A DNA stretch of 64,000 nucleotides, taken from Tragulus kanchil. Its lineage: Eukaryota; Chordata; Mammalia; Artiodactyla; Tragulidae. A program made the translations under genes and the position numbers. The notes under the pieces are model-generated. The model was not told the DNA's origin. It ran no database searches and saw only the letters and a program-made list of their open reading frames with translations. Location: positions 98,297,608 to 98,361,607 of the forward strand of contig JAIOJX010000025.1 in NCBI GenBank assembly GCA_022376925.1, in the 5' to 3' direction. Numbering within the stretch: position 1 is the stretch's first letter; each line of letters opens with the position of its first letter. Below are positions 34,362 to 45,638 of this stretch, piece after piece.

Positions 34362-36668
34362 CTACTCCAGATGGCCCAAACGGACTTTAATCTAGGGACT
34401 ATATATAGAGGTGAGGTCAGCATTTAGGAAGCAAAGGATGGAAAGGCACTAGCAACAGGAAGAAGCTGTTTGCACTACTTAGGTTAAAAGAAGGGAGAAG
34501 AATATCATGCATTTAGACATTTGGAATCCAATGAAAACTAGGCCCTTAGAGAAAGAGCCACCAGGAGTACCTATAGCTGTAGAAACACAAAACTACTTTT
34601 AGAGAAATGGGACTAAAACAGGTAGAAACTTTGAGAGAGGAAATAAATACTCTGACTTTACTCTCTTCTTGGCCTCCAGTTTCCTGCTAGTGATTTCCAT
34701 TGGCCAAACCCAGCAAGAAGGCAGACAGAGATGCAACCCATGGGGTCACCCCAGCACACCTCTACTCACTTTGTTGCACAGCAGCCAGAAGAGAGAGTAG
34801 AATGGTACTAACAGGGAAAGTAATGGCTGATCAGGACCTCGCTCCCTCCTCCCTGGGATTGAATAGGCAAGAGGAGGAAAACTAGGATGGGACTGTGTGT
34901 GTGTGCATGTGTGCTCAGTCACTCAGTCCTGTCCAACTCTTTGCAACCCCATGGTCTGTAGCCCTCCAGGCTTCTCTGTCCATGAGATTGTCCAGGAAAG
35001 CATCCTAGAGTGGATTGCCATTTCTTCTCCAAGGGATTTTCCAATCCAGGGATCTAAACCACATTTCTCTCATGCCTTCTGCTTTGCAAGTGGATTCTTC
35101 ACCACTGGGCCACCTGGAACAGATATTGAAATAGATTTTTTTTTTCATTTCAAAAAATGAGAACGCTAGCAACTCAGAGTCATGGATGAGTGCCTTATCT
35201 CCTGTACTTCAGTCTTCCCCAGCTAACCCAACTCATATAGCTACCCAAAGCTTCCATTAAGGCCTTCCCCCATCTAGACTGTTCTGTAGAGCTTTTTTCT
35301 ATGTCTCTGGACTAGGCCCTTGAACTCAGCGGCTCCTCACACCACTTCAAGTCTTCCTAACTGCTGAGTGTTACCAAGGGCCTTCCCCTTTCTTTCTGGC
35401 TCAGGTAACACTATTTCCTTGAAAACTGATATTTCAACCTGACCTCAAAATTCACTGCTTCTATGCTTAAGCAGTATAATATTAGTGGGGAGGAGAATGG
35501 AAAAGTCAGCTACTCCAGTTTGAAGAATGGCCCAAACCCGGACTTTAATCTAGGGACTATATATAGAGGTGAGGTCAGCATTTAGGAAGCAAAGGATGGA
35601 AAGGCACTAGCAACAGGAAGAAGCTGTTTGCACTACTTAGGTTAAAAGAAGGGAGAAGAATATCATGCATTTAGACATTTGGAATCCAATGAAAACTAGG
35701 CCCTTAGAGAAAGAGCCACCAGGAGTACCTATAGCTGTAGAAACACAAAACTACTTTTAGAGAAATGGGACTAAAACAGGTAGAAACTTTGAGAGAGGAA
35801 ATAAATACTCTGACTTTACTCTCTTCTTGGCCTCCAGTTTCCTGCTAGTGATTTCCATTGGCCAAACCCAGCAAGAAGGCAGACAGAGATGCAACCCATG
35901 GGGTCACCCCAGCACACCTCTACTCACTTTGTTGCACAGCAGCCAGAAGAGAGAGTAGAATGGTACTAACAGGGAAAGTAATGGCTGATCAGGACCTCGC
36001 TCCCTCCTCCCTGGGATTGAATAGGCAAGAGGAGGAAAACTAGGATGGGACTGTGTGTGTGTGCATGTGTGCTCAGTCACTCAGTCCTGTCCAACTCTTT
36101 GCAACCCCATGGTCTGTAGCCCTCCAGGCTTCTCTGTCCATGAGATTGTCCAGGAAAGCATCCTAGAGTGGATTGCCATTTCTTCTCCAAGGGATTTTCC
36201 AATCCAGGGATCTAAACCACATTTCTCTCATGCCTTCTGCTTTGCAAGTGGATTCTTCACCACTGGGCCACCTGGAACAGATATTGAAATAGATTTTTTT
36301 TTTCATTTCAAAAAATGAGAACGCTAGCAACTCAGAGTCATGGATGAGTGCCTTATCTCCTGTACTTCAGTCTTCCCCAGCTAACCCAACTCATATAGCT
36401 ACCCAAAGCTTCCATTAAGGCCTTCCCCCATCTAGACTGTTCTGTAGAGCTTTTTTCTATGTCTCTGGACTAGGCCCTTGAACTCAGCGGCTCCTCACAC
36501 CACTTCAAGTCTTCCTAACTGCTGAGTGTTACCAAGGGCCTTCCCCTTTCTTTCTGGCTCAGGTAACACTATTTCCTTGAAAACTGATATTTCAACCTGA
36601 CCTCAAAATTCACTGCTTCTATGCTTAAGCAGTATAATATTAGTGGGGAGGAGAATGGAAAAAGTCAG
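34362..36668. repeat. Tandem duplication 10 (unit 1158 bp)
   Basis: Copy A is 34362-35509 and copy B 35510-36668, offset 1158 over most of the length. Copy B begins ctactccag like copy A, but with an 8-base insertion and cccgg instead of cgg within its first 30 bases. All differences sit at the edges. The content is unassigned sequence and one Bov-tA SINE. Confidence 0.95.
34894..35117 (-). mobile_element. Bov-tA SINE, antisense
   Basis: Reversed: (tg)n tail, tgctcagtcactcagtcctg, tccaactctttgcaacccca, ggattgccatttcttctcca, and the head with gcaagtggattcttcaccac and gggccacctgg. The duplicate is at 36052-36275 in duplication 10. Confidence 0.88.
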
Positions 36669-36694
36669 ACGTAGATGCTCCTATAAATGTACTT

Positions 36695-36854
36695 ATAGGG
36701 TCTACTGGAAAAGGAAATGGCAACCCATTCCAGTATTCTTACCTGTAGAATCCCATGGACAGGGGAGCTTTGCTGGCTCCAGTCCATGGAGTTTCAAAGA
36801 GTCAGACCCAAATTAGTGACTGATCAACAGCAACAACAACACAATAGGGTCTAC
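36695..36854 (+). mobile_element. 5'-truncated Bov-tA-type SINE with target-site duplication
   Basis: The element 36706-36843 starts mid-SINE (tggaaaaggaaatggcaacc) and ends in (caa)n. A perfect 11-base direct repeat, atagggtctac, at 36695-36705 and 36844-36854 shows it inserted in truncated form. The tRNA head is absent. Confidence 0.85.
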
Positions 36855-36879
36855 AATCATCTAATCCTTCTGAGATATT

Positions 36880-36990
36880 GATCTATTACCACTTGTAAAG
36901 TTGTTACATGGAGTAAATGAGGTAATTATGAGATAATGTATCCAATTCCTAGCACAGAGTAAGCCCACAAAAATCAGTACTTATTATTTC
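36880..36990 (-). mobile_element. MIR fragment, antisense
   Basis: gttacatggagtaaatgagg, then aattcctagcacagagtaag, matches the reversed MIR/L2 end pattern. Confidence 0.45.
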
Positions 36991-37139
36991 TCACCAATCT
37001 CTGCAAGTGGTGCACCCTTTCTCCTATGATCAAAACTTCTTCTCTCCATTGTCAAGGCATCATTTGAGGAATAGATGCAGGATTACAGGTTCACTGCATT
37101 AACTGTGAGTAAGTCAAATGCTCTATATTTTAAAGGCAG

Positions 37140-37470
37140 TATTTTTTTATTGAACACATTATCATATATAACGTATAAGTTTAGGTGTACAGTACATTAC
37201 TCTGACACATTTATATATTGAAACAACATTGCCCTTTAGGGGACATTTATCATGCTACATTATTTTAGTATAATATTATTGCTTATATTCACCACATTGT
37301 ATACTAGATCTCTATGGCTTATTTACTATTTGTTGCAAGTTCGTACCGTTAAACACCATCAATCTTGTCCTCTCCCCTTGTCCCTTGGTAACCACCATTT
37401 TTCTCTGGTTTTCACAGAGTTGACTTTTTTAGATCTCACAAATAAGTGATATCATGTTGTTACTTTTTTA
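37140..37470 (-). mobile_element. Old L1 3' UTR fragment, antisense
   Basis: Reversed old L1 (L1M-type) 3' UTR: aagtttaggtgtacagtaca, accacattgtatactagatc, ccttggtaaccaccattttt and cacaaataagtgatatcatg in the usual order. Confidence 0.65.
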
Positions 37471-37862
37471 TATAGAGAGATGGAAGCATTAGAAGCATGA
37501 TGCTAGTATTTTTTATCTTTATATAGAAAACAAGCTTAAAGTTTAAACCAAACTCACTTTTCTTGCTTCTCCATTAACCTTTGACAAATTGCAAACCCCA
37601 CAGTTTCTATGGGCATGAATGTGGCCAGTCAGGCTATTACCCAGACTTGTTAAAATATGGCCTTAGATGCAGCTTCCTGTGTGCACTCACCCCAGCCAGA
37701 AATTCTTTTGATAGAACTTATCATGCATTATTTATGTTATGCTGAACCTCTAATGCAAATTTATGGAATGGAATGGAAACATCCTGTACATCACAGTGTT
37801 TCCCTATCATTCTGTGTCTGCCACGAGAGACTTACAAAATTGCTCCTGTGAACTAATCCTAC

Positions 37863-40157
37863 ATATACTATTATAGCTCAGCTGTAATATCTGGGAACAC
37901 TTCAATTCTTGGTTTTTCTTTCATCATGCAGGTTTTATTTCTTCTTTCACTGCCTGAAGTATTTATTGCCTATCTGATCACAGCACACTTATAAAAGCAT
38001 GACTCCCTTGAAGCAGCAAAAGTGCATTACTAGTTTCCTTTCATTTAGTGAAGGCTATTTTGGGGAGGTTGGGATGGGGTTTCAATGAATTTTGCCTATA
38101 TGGTATATAGATCTGTAAATTTTCTTGAAACTTTTATGTGAGTTGAGAGTCTTTTCATGTTAACCACTATCACTGTGTGACATGAAGAAAGAATTAGGGG
38201 AAAACTTGACTGAAGGCAAAGCCAACCCAATTGTCTAACTACTTTGCTTCACCAATATCAAGATCATTCAATCCAGTTTCAGGCGTATCTCAATCTAAAT
38301 TTGTAATTAAGAGGATAGTTAAAAAAAAAAAAAAAGGTTAGGTAGGAGAGAATGTTAGTAACATTTTTATCAATTATTTTTTCTCCTGTATAGTATTTTA
38401 TCATTTGATCATCAGTGTTGCTTTCATTTCATAAATGACGTAACATTTGTCAGAAATGGGGATATTTTATGCATTAAGGACATAAGTAGGAAGGAGTCAA
38501 AGATACCCATGAGGAGCAATTTGTCGGTTCTACAGCAAGGTATCTAAGTCATTTTGTACAATGAGGCAATCTGTTCTTTCCACACAGATCATGTGAATTA
38601 TTAATGACCATATTTGACATTTCATTTCTTTGTGACACTTAATTAGGTCTTCCTTGTCACATGCTTTTGTTGGTTTTAAAATGAAATGCATTTCTCCTAC
38701 TAAGAACACCTGAGAGAAAATAGTATGTTAATATGTTTTTTAAAGTCTATCCCAAGACACCATATGTTTCAGACAAAAGTCAGGACAGGAAATCTTACCT
38801 ATAGTTATAATCTATAGGCACAATTGGAAAGAATCTTCACAGTAGAGCTCCATGGTATAGAAAGATAAAAGTCTGATTTTTTTGACATTTGTTTTCATTT
38901 TCCCACACATTTCAGGGATTTTTTTCTTGTATCCACATTTTTTTTAAATGCAACTTTATTGTTCTTTATGTCTTCAAGACTTCCTAAATATTTCTGGTCA
39001 TGAAGGTATCTATATACTATTATAGCTCAGCTGTAATATCTGGGAACACTTCAATTCTTGGTTTTTCTTTCATCATGCAGGTTTTATTTCTTCTTTCACT
39101 GCCTGAAGTATTTATTGCCTATCTGATCACAGCACACTTATAAAAGCATGACTCCCTTGAAGCAGCAAAAGTGCATTACTAGTTTCCTTTCATTTAGTGA
39201 AGGCTATTTTGGGGAGGTTGGGATGGGGTTTCAATGAATTTTGCCTATATGGTATATAGATCTGTAAATTTTCTTGAAACTTTTATGTGAGTTGAGAGTC
39301 TTTTCATGTTAACCACTATCACTGTGTGACATGAAGAAAGAATTAGGGGAAAACTTGACTGAAGGCAAAGCCAACCCAATTGTCTAACTACTTTGCTTCA
39401 CCAATATCAAGATCATTCAATCCAGTTTCAGGCGTATCTCAATCTAAATTTGTAATTAAGAGGATAGTTAAAAAAAAAAAAAAAGGTTAGGTAGGAGAGA
39501 ATGTTAGTAACATTTTTATCAATTATTTTTTCTCCTGTATAGTATTTTATCATTTGATCATCAGTGTTGCTTTCATTTCATAAATGACGTAACATTTGTC
39601 AGAAATGGGGATATTTTATGCATTAAGGACATAAGTAGGAAGGAGTCAAAGATACCCATGAGGAGCAATTTGTCGGTTCTACAGCAAGGTATCTAAGTCA
39701 TTTTGTACAATGAGGCAATCTGTTCTTTCCACACAGATCATGTGAATTATTAATGACCATATTTGACATTTCATTTCTTTGTGACACTTAATTAGGTCTT
39801 CCTTGTCACATGCTTTTGTTGGTTTTAAAATGAAATGCATTTCTCCTACTAAGAACACCTGAGAGAAAATAGTATGTTAATATGTTTTTTAAAGTCTATC
39901 CCAAGACACCATATGTTTCAGACAAAAGTCAGGACAGGAAATCTTACCTATAGTTATAATCTATAGGCACAATTGGAAAGAATCTTCACAGTAGAGCTCC
40001 ATGGTATAGAAAGATAAAAGTCTGATTTTTTTGACATTTGTTTTCATTTTCCCACACATTTCAGGGATTTTTTTCTTGTATCCACATTTTTTTTAAATGC
40101 AACTTTATTGTTCTTTATGTCTTCAAGACTTCCTAAATATTTCTGGTCATGAAGGTA
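37863..40157. repeat. Tandem duplication 11 (unit 1149 bp), content unassigned
   Basis: Copy A is 37863-39008 and copy B 39012-40157, offset 1149, with 3 bases of filler and no internal differences noticed. I recognise no repeat family or exon in the unit. It has an A-run (about 38322-38335) whose length is equal in both copies. Confidence 0.95.
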
Positions 40158-40734
40158 AATTACATTGTTAGGAAAATTAGCCAAGGTACCTAGTCTCCCA
40201 GCCTCATTTCTGATGCTTGGGTAGTTTTTCTTCTATGTATATAAACTGTTAGTTCTCTTATGCCCCATGTCTGTTCATATCTGTTTGGAAAATGCATAAG
40301 AAAATAGACAGTGTCTATTTTTTCTAATAATACTTATAACAAGATACATCACAATTTTTCATGTGTTCCTGTCAACCAATCCTATGAGAAAAATGTAGAA
40401 AAACTTATCATTGTGATTTTTATATGAGAAAAATGAGATTGTTTTCTCAAAACACCCCCCTCTCTTTTTCCTTTCTCTCTCTCTCTCTCCCTCTCTCTCT
40501 TTCCCCCGCCCTCTCTCTCTCAGATAAAACTATTGAGTTCTTGATGTAATTCCGACCTGAAGTTCCTTAAACATTGAAACATAAACAGGAGACTTAGAGA
40601 CAACCAAACAGCTGTTGATGCCTAATGTGAAAATTATGCTCACAAAGAGACTGGGGAAAAGGTTACATTCTAAGCTTAAGAATTCTTCCTACTTCCTCTT
40701 CATCTACTCAAAAATCTGTCTTCAAGATAATTTA
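40158..40734. other. Unassigned sequence with CT microsatellite
   Basis: A polypyrimidine (ct)n tract lies at about 40455-40521. The remainder is not recognised. Confidence 0.6.
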
Positions 40735-41036
40735 TCAAAATACAGTGACACAACTGATGCATATATATGGAATCTAGAAAGATGGTACTGATAAATGAAT
40801 ATGCAGAGTAGCATTGGAGAAGTGAACATGGATAACAGGCTTATGGAAATTGGGCTGAGGGAGGGGAATATGCTGTGGGACCAAGGGATCTCAAACAGGG
40901 GCTCTGTGGTTATCTGGAGGGATGGGATGAGGAGGGAGATGGGGAGTGGCTCATGGGGGAACATATGTATACCTATGGCGGATTCAGGTCAATGTGTGCC
41001 AGTAAACACCAAAACTCTGTAAAAAATCAAAATAAG
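40735..41036 (+). mobile_element. LINE-1 3' UTR fragment
   Basis: Starts near the ORF2 end (gcatatatatggaatctaga) and runs through a purine-rich UTR (ggatgggatgaggaggga) to aaactctgtaaaaaatcaaa. It is the same family as the L1 at 5904-6720 but more diverged. An interrupted C-run (41043-41058) follows. Confidence 0.8.
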
Positions 41037-41131
41037 ATAACTCCCCCCCACCCCCCACCAAAAAAAATACAATCATACAGATCACATTCAGTGCAGGCTG
41101 AATTTTAACCAGAATGTTTTTGCTATAGGTA

Positions 41132-41164
41132 TGTATATGTATGTGTGTGTGTATATATATATAA
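41132..41164. repeat. TG/TA microsatellite
   Basis: A short alternating tatg, tg and ta tract. Confidence 0.8.
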
Positions 41165-41189
41165 TCTTTGAAGTGACCTGTCATCCAGC

Positions 41190-41330
41190 TTATTTCTGCA
41201 TATCTTTATTGGGCACATGTTAAATGCTGGGTCTTATGTTAGCTCCTAAAGATAGCCCCTAAGGTGATTAGGTGATGGCCCTGTCCTAAAAGGTAGAACT
41301 GTGATGATGTTAGGTACAGAGGGACCGACC
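41190..41330 (+). mobile_element. L2-like fragment
   Basis: atctttattgggcacatgtt, aaatgctgggtcttatgtta and gatggccctgtcctaaaagg follow the L2 3' order. Old. Confidence 0.4.
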
Positions 41331-43421
41331 TGTGAACTGGATTGTTAAGACCAAGAGGGACCTCACTGGTGAAAATTGGAGATACGGTGCTTTAGGGGAG
41401 GAGGACATCAAGGAAAAGACCTGTGTAAAGCATGTGAAGCAGAAAACAGTATGAGAGCTTCAAGGAACTGAATCAACTAATTCAGTATATCAGAAGTGTA
41501 AAGTCCAGGACAAATAGGGCAGGAGAACTGACCAGAGGTCACAGTGTGCTTGGACAGACTGAACTAGGTGGAAGTGTAGTGGGAAGATAGAAGCAAGGCT
41601 AAAGATAATAAAACAAAAAAAGATGCAAATTTGCTGAAAGTAAAGCGGCGGGGTTGGCGGGGGAAGGGATGAGTGAGCAGTCAATATTCATGCCTTGTTT
41701 TATGATAGCAATACCCTGTTCCTTTTTTCCTTTGTCAACTCAAACCAGTATTTCCCAGCTAATTTATCCCAAGGGCTGTTTATCTTCTAAGATTCCATAA
41801 AATGTTTTAATATTCAATGCTCAATTGCTTGTCATGCGTGACAAACAGCAAATACTTGTTACTCACAGTGTACATTTGGCAGGTCATCTCTGAATCTCAT
41901 CTTCAAGCTAGCCATTGAGTTTGGGTCTGTTCACACACCTTCATTCTTGGGTCCAGGCTGAAGGGGCAGCTTTGATCAGAAACAGACACACTTTTATGGC
42001 AGAATGAAGAGTGAGGCACATCAAGTTTTTGTTTGGATGTAGCATTTGCTACATTTGCTCAGATTGCATAGAATATGATAATGACTCAAACCCAACAATG
42101 GGGAAGGGATATAAAATTACTCTATGGTGAAGGAGAGAGGAGCACATTTACTTTATTACCATCATTACTAAACCCTTATGTGCCTGCTGTCATTGTGCAG
42201 TATGACTTACTTGGGTATTTTAAAATAATGAGAAGTCTCATAGAAAAGCCCAAGACCACTCAGTTAGTAATTGGAAATTTTACCTATTTGTTTATTCAGT
42301 CTTTCATCTGTTATGTGCTATGAACTATTCCAGGTAGACTGGATGATAAGGTGATTAGGTGATGGCCCTGTCCTAAAAGGTAGAACTGTGATGATGTTAG
42401 GTACAGAGGGACCGACCTGTGAACTGGATTGTTAAGACCAAGAGGGACCTCACTGGTGAAAATTGGAGATACGGTGCTTTAGGGGAGGAGGACATCAAGG
42501 AAAAGACCTGTGTAAAGCATGTGAAGCAGAAAACAGTATGAGAGCTTCAAGGAACTGAATCAACTAATTCAGTATATCAGAAGTGTAAAGTCCAGGACAA
42601 ATAGGGCAGGAGAACTGACCAGAGGTCACAGTGTGCTTGGACAGACTGAACTAGGTGGAAGTGTAGTGGGAAGATAGAAGCAAGGCTAAAGATAATAAAA
42701 CAAAAAAAGATGCAAATTTGCTGAAAGTAAAGCGGCGGGGTTGGCGGGGGGGAAGAGTGAGCAGTCAATATTCATGCCTTGTTTTATGATAGCAATACCC
42801 TGTTCCTTTTTTCCTTTGTCAACTCAAACCAGTATTTCCCAGCTAATTTATCCCAAGGGCTGTTTATCTTCTAAGATTCCATAAAATGTTTTAATATTCA
42901 ATGCTCAATTGCTTGTCATGCGTGACAAACAGCAAATACTTGTTACTCACAGTGTACATTTGGCAGGTCATCTCTGAATCTCATCTTCAAGCTAGCCATT
43001 GAGTTTGGGTCTGTTCACACACCTTCATTCTTGGGTCCAGGCTGAAGGGGCAGCTTTGATCAGAAACAGACACACTTTTATGGCAGAATGAAGAGTGAGG
43101 CACATCAAGTTTTTGTTTGGATGTAGCATTTGCTACATTTGCTCAGATTGCATAGAATATGATAATGACTCAAACCCAACAATGGGGAAGGGATATAAAA
43201 TTACTCTATGGTGAAGGAGAGGAGCACATTTACGTTATTACCATCATTACTAAACCCTTATGTGCCTGCTGTCATTGTGCAGTATGACTTACTTGGGTAT
43301 TTTAAAATAATGAGAAGTCTCATAGAAAAGCCCAAGACCACTCAGTTAGTAATTGGAAATTTTACCTATTTGTTTATTCAGTCTTTCATCTGTTATGTGC
43401 TATGAACTATTCCAGGTAGAT
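41261..43421. repeat. Tandem duplication 12 (unit about 1.08 kb)
   Basis: Copy A is 41261-42338 and copy B 42348-43421, with an offset near 1087 that falls to about 1083. Differences: a G-run region (ggcgggggaagggatgag versus ggcggggggaagag, near 41650 and 42740), a 2-base ga difference in gaaggagagaggag, and one C/G change in tttactttatt. The unit begins and ends in L2/MIR-like sequence; the middle is unassigned. Confidence 0.93.
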
Positions 43422-43964
43422 TCTGTTACAGATTTTATATTAGTAGAAGAGAAGCTATAAATAAAAATTTTAAATATCAGATTGTTACAGTTACTATGCA
43501 GAGGATTAGAACAGAGTAGTATTCTAAACAATGGTCATAAAAAAAGAAAGTTTAGGAATAACATCCCATCTACCTGGTGCCACAGTACACATTGTTTTGA
43601 ATGTGACGCTGCCAGTTCTGCCTTATAACATCTTCTAAGTGACTTTTAAGAACTGTTATTTTATCAATTATTATTATTTAACATGCCATGTTTTGCTTCC
43701 ACATCTGGATTACAATAAAAATAGAGAAAGATAACTTTTAATTTAGCTATTTGTAATAGTCCATTTTGTTTAATATATTGAATTTCTCTGATTTGTTATT
43801 ATATAAGGTAATGTCCTAGATAGTCCTTAAATAAGCCCATCATTTCATAAGTAATTAAGATATTAAGATGAGATAACATGCCTTTAACTTGGTTTCATTT
43901 GCTGGCAACAGTTAATGTACTAGCTGTCCTGATGACCCAAAATAGCTGTCACAATTTAGCTTGT
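43422..43964. other. Unassigned sequence
   Basis: AT-rich; nothing recognised. Confidence 0.55.
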
Positions 43965-44195
43965 GCCTCCCTTGGTGGTGTTAGTGATAAAAAAAAAATC
44001 CTCCTACCAGTGCAGGAGACGTAAGAAACATGGGTTCAGTCTCTGGGTCCAGAAGATCCCCTGGAGGAGAAAATTTCAGCCCACTCCAGTACTCTTGACT
44101 GGAGAAACCCATGGACAGAGGAACCTGGTGGGCTGCATTCCATAGCATTGCAAATAGTTAGGTGCAACTGAAGCGACTTAGTGTGCACCACCTCT
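43965..44195 (+). mobile_element. Bov-tA SINE
   Basis: Head cctcccttggtggtgttagt, an internal A-run (43990-43997), tgcaggagacgtaagaaaca, body ccatggacagaggaacctgg and the end attgcaaatagttaggtgca. Diverged copy. Confidence 0.82.
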
Positions 44196-44429
44196 ACCTA
44201 GAATCCTGATCTCACTTTGAGGAGAGAGCATTTTCGAAAGTGAGAAGACATAGTATGTATTTTTTAATTAATTTATAAATTTTCACAGTTGTATTAACAG
44301 ATGTGAATGGGTCAGTGTCTCATTTATGTATTGAGAAATTTTGTAAATTCAAAGGAGCACCAACTTTTTTTACATACTCTAGTTATATCTGCATAAACAA
44401 GAGAAAGGAAAAGACTAAACCAACCACTT

Positions 44430-44665
44430 TGGCCACCTGATGGGAAAAGTCAACTCATTGGAAAAGACCTTGATGCTGGGACAGACTGAAGGCAATAGGA
44501 GAAGTGGGCAGCTGAGGGTTAGGAAGTCAGACAGCATCACCGACTCAATGGACATACATTTGAGAATAGTCTAGGAGATATTGGAGGCAGAGGAGCCTTG
44601 TGTGCTACAATCCATGGGGTCACAAAGAGTTGGGCACGACTTAGCAAGTGAACAACAACAACTAC
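44430..44665 (+). mobile_element. BovB / ART2A 3' end
   Basis: ctcattggaaaagaccttga, tgctgggacagactgaaggc, acagcatcaccgactcaatg and ggggtcacaaagagttgggc are the ART2A/BovB 3' landmarks, followed by (aac)n. Confidence 0.82.
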
Positions 44666-44882
44666 AAACTAACTGCAGTGGGGTATAGATAGCAAAGATT
44701 CATTTTTTGACTTATAAGGCATAGCTTTTGAACATGCATCCCATTTCTAATGCTGCTTACTTATTTTATGAGGATAAATTATTTCATCTCTCTGGGTCTT
44801 TCCTTCTATCTATAAAACAGCACAATAGACAAGGCATTCAAATCTTTAAGGGCTTCTGAGTTAAAAGAGTTTGAAGCGGGGT

Positions 44883-44917
<35 letters not shown>

Positions 44918-44985
44918 GCATATATATATTGCATTGGTCAAAAAGTTAGTTCATATTTTCCTGTAACATCTTACATCTTATGTAT
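44883..44985. mobile_element. TA microsatellite abutting a mariner end fragment
   Basis: (ta)n at 44883-44930 is followed directly by cattggtcaaaaagttagtt and catattttcctgtaacatct (44933-44975), one end of a mammalian mariner element. No partner inverted repeat was found nearby. Confidence 0.55.
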
Positions 44986-45003
44986 GCTGACTAGATAATT
45001 GTA

Positions 45004-45045
45004 GTAACAGCAGCAGCAGTAAGAAGAATAGTAACAGCAGTAATC
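45004..45045. repeat. Imperfect CAG/TAA trinucleotide tract
   Basis: gtaacagcagcagcagtaag and following agaatagtaacagcagtaat form a short trinucleotide-rich tract. Confidence 0.6.
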
Positions 45046-45381
45046 CAAGTGCATATCATAGTTATATGCTGTGAAGCAATAGTATTATTGCTGTGAAGCT
45101 CTGAGAAAATAACCCATCTGAAGAATGAAAATATACTCTGCCCTCTTTATGCAGGATGGTGATTCATTTCATAGTAGATGAGTATGAACACTAGATGTCC
45201 CTCTGAGGATCACATATAATGCAGGAATCACATGAAGCTGTTTTTCTGTTGTTGCTGTTTTTCCAAAACACAGCTTTCACTTCTTTCTCATAAAGCCTTC
45301 TTCCTGGAGGGTATGCCTACTACCTGGGTGATGAATTATTGTCAGAGGAAGGACTGTTTCTGATAAAGAACTATACTCTAG

Positions 45382-45638
45382 GGCTTCCCTGGTGGTCCAG
45401 TGGGTAAAGAGTCCACCTTGCAGTGCTGGGGGCGCTGGTTTGATCCCTGGCCTGGGAAGGTCCCACATGCCACAGAGCAGCTGGACCGGTGTGTCCAATT
45501 ATGAGCCAGGGCTCTGGGGCACATGTGCCCAGAGCCAGTGCTCTGCAGCAAGAGAGGCCACTGCAAGGCCCACAAAGGCCAAAGAATAAATATGAATGAA
45601 AAGAAATGAAAAACCAATAAAAGAGGCTAAAAAAAAAA
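45382..45638 (+). mobile_element. CHR-like SINE, older variant
   Basis: Head ggcttccctggtggtccagt and B-box-like ggtttgatccctggcctg; body with tgtgtccaattatgagccag, tgcccagagccagtgctctg and the end aaccaataaaagaggct plus A-run. It lacks the C-rich segment and has few CpGs. A target-site duplication of 17 bases with one mismatch, aaagaa(c/t)tatactctag, lies at 45365-45381 and 45639-45655. Its 3' half is repeated at 46702-46829 by duplication 13. Confidence 0.88.

Noticed and set aside
37863..40157. Satellite or CRISPR-like array
   Set aside because: Only two copies of a 1.15 kb unit, no short spaced repeats, and the mammalian context excludes CRISPR.
41040..41060. C-run after an L1 3' UTR as a possible i-motif or new SINE tail
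   Set aside because: It is short, follows the L1 end, and lacks any SINE body; it is likely simple low-complexity sequence.
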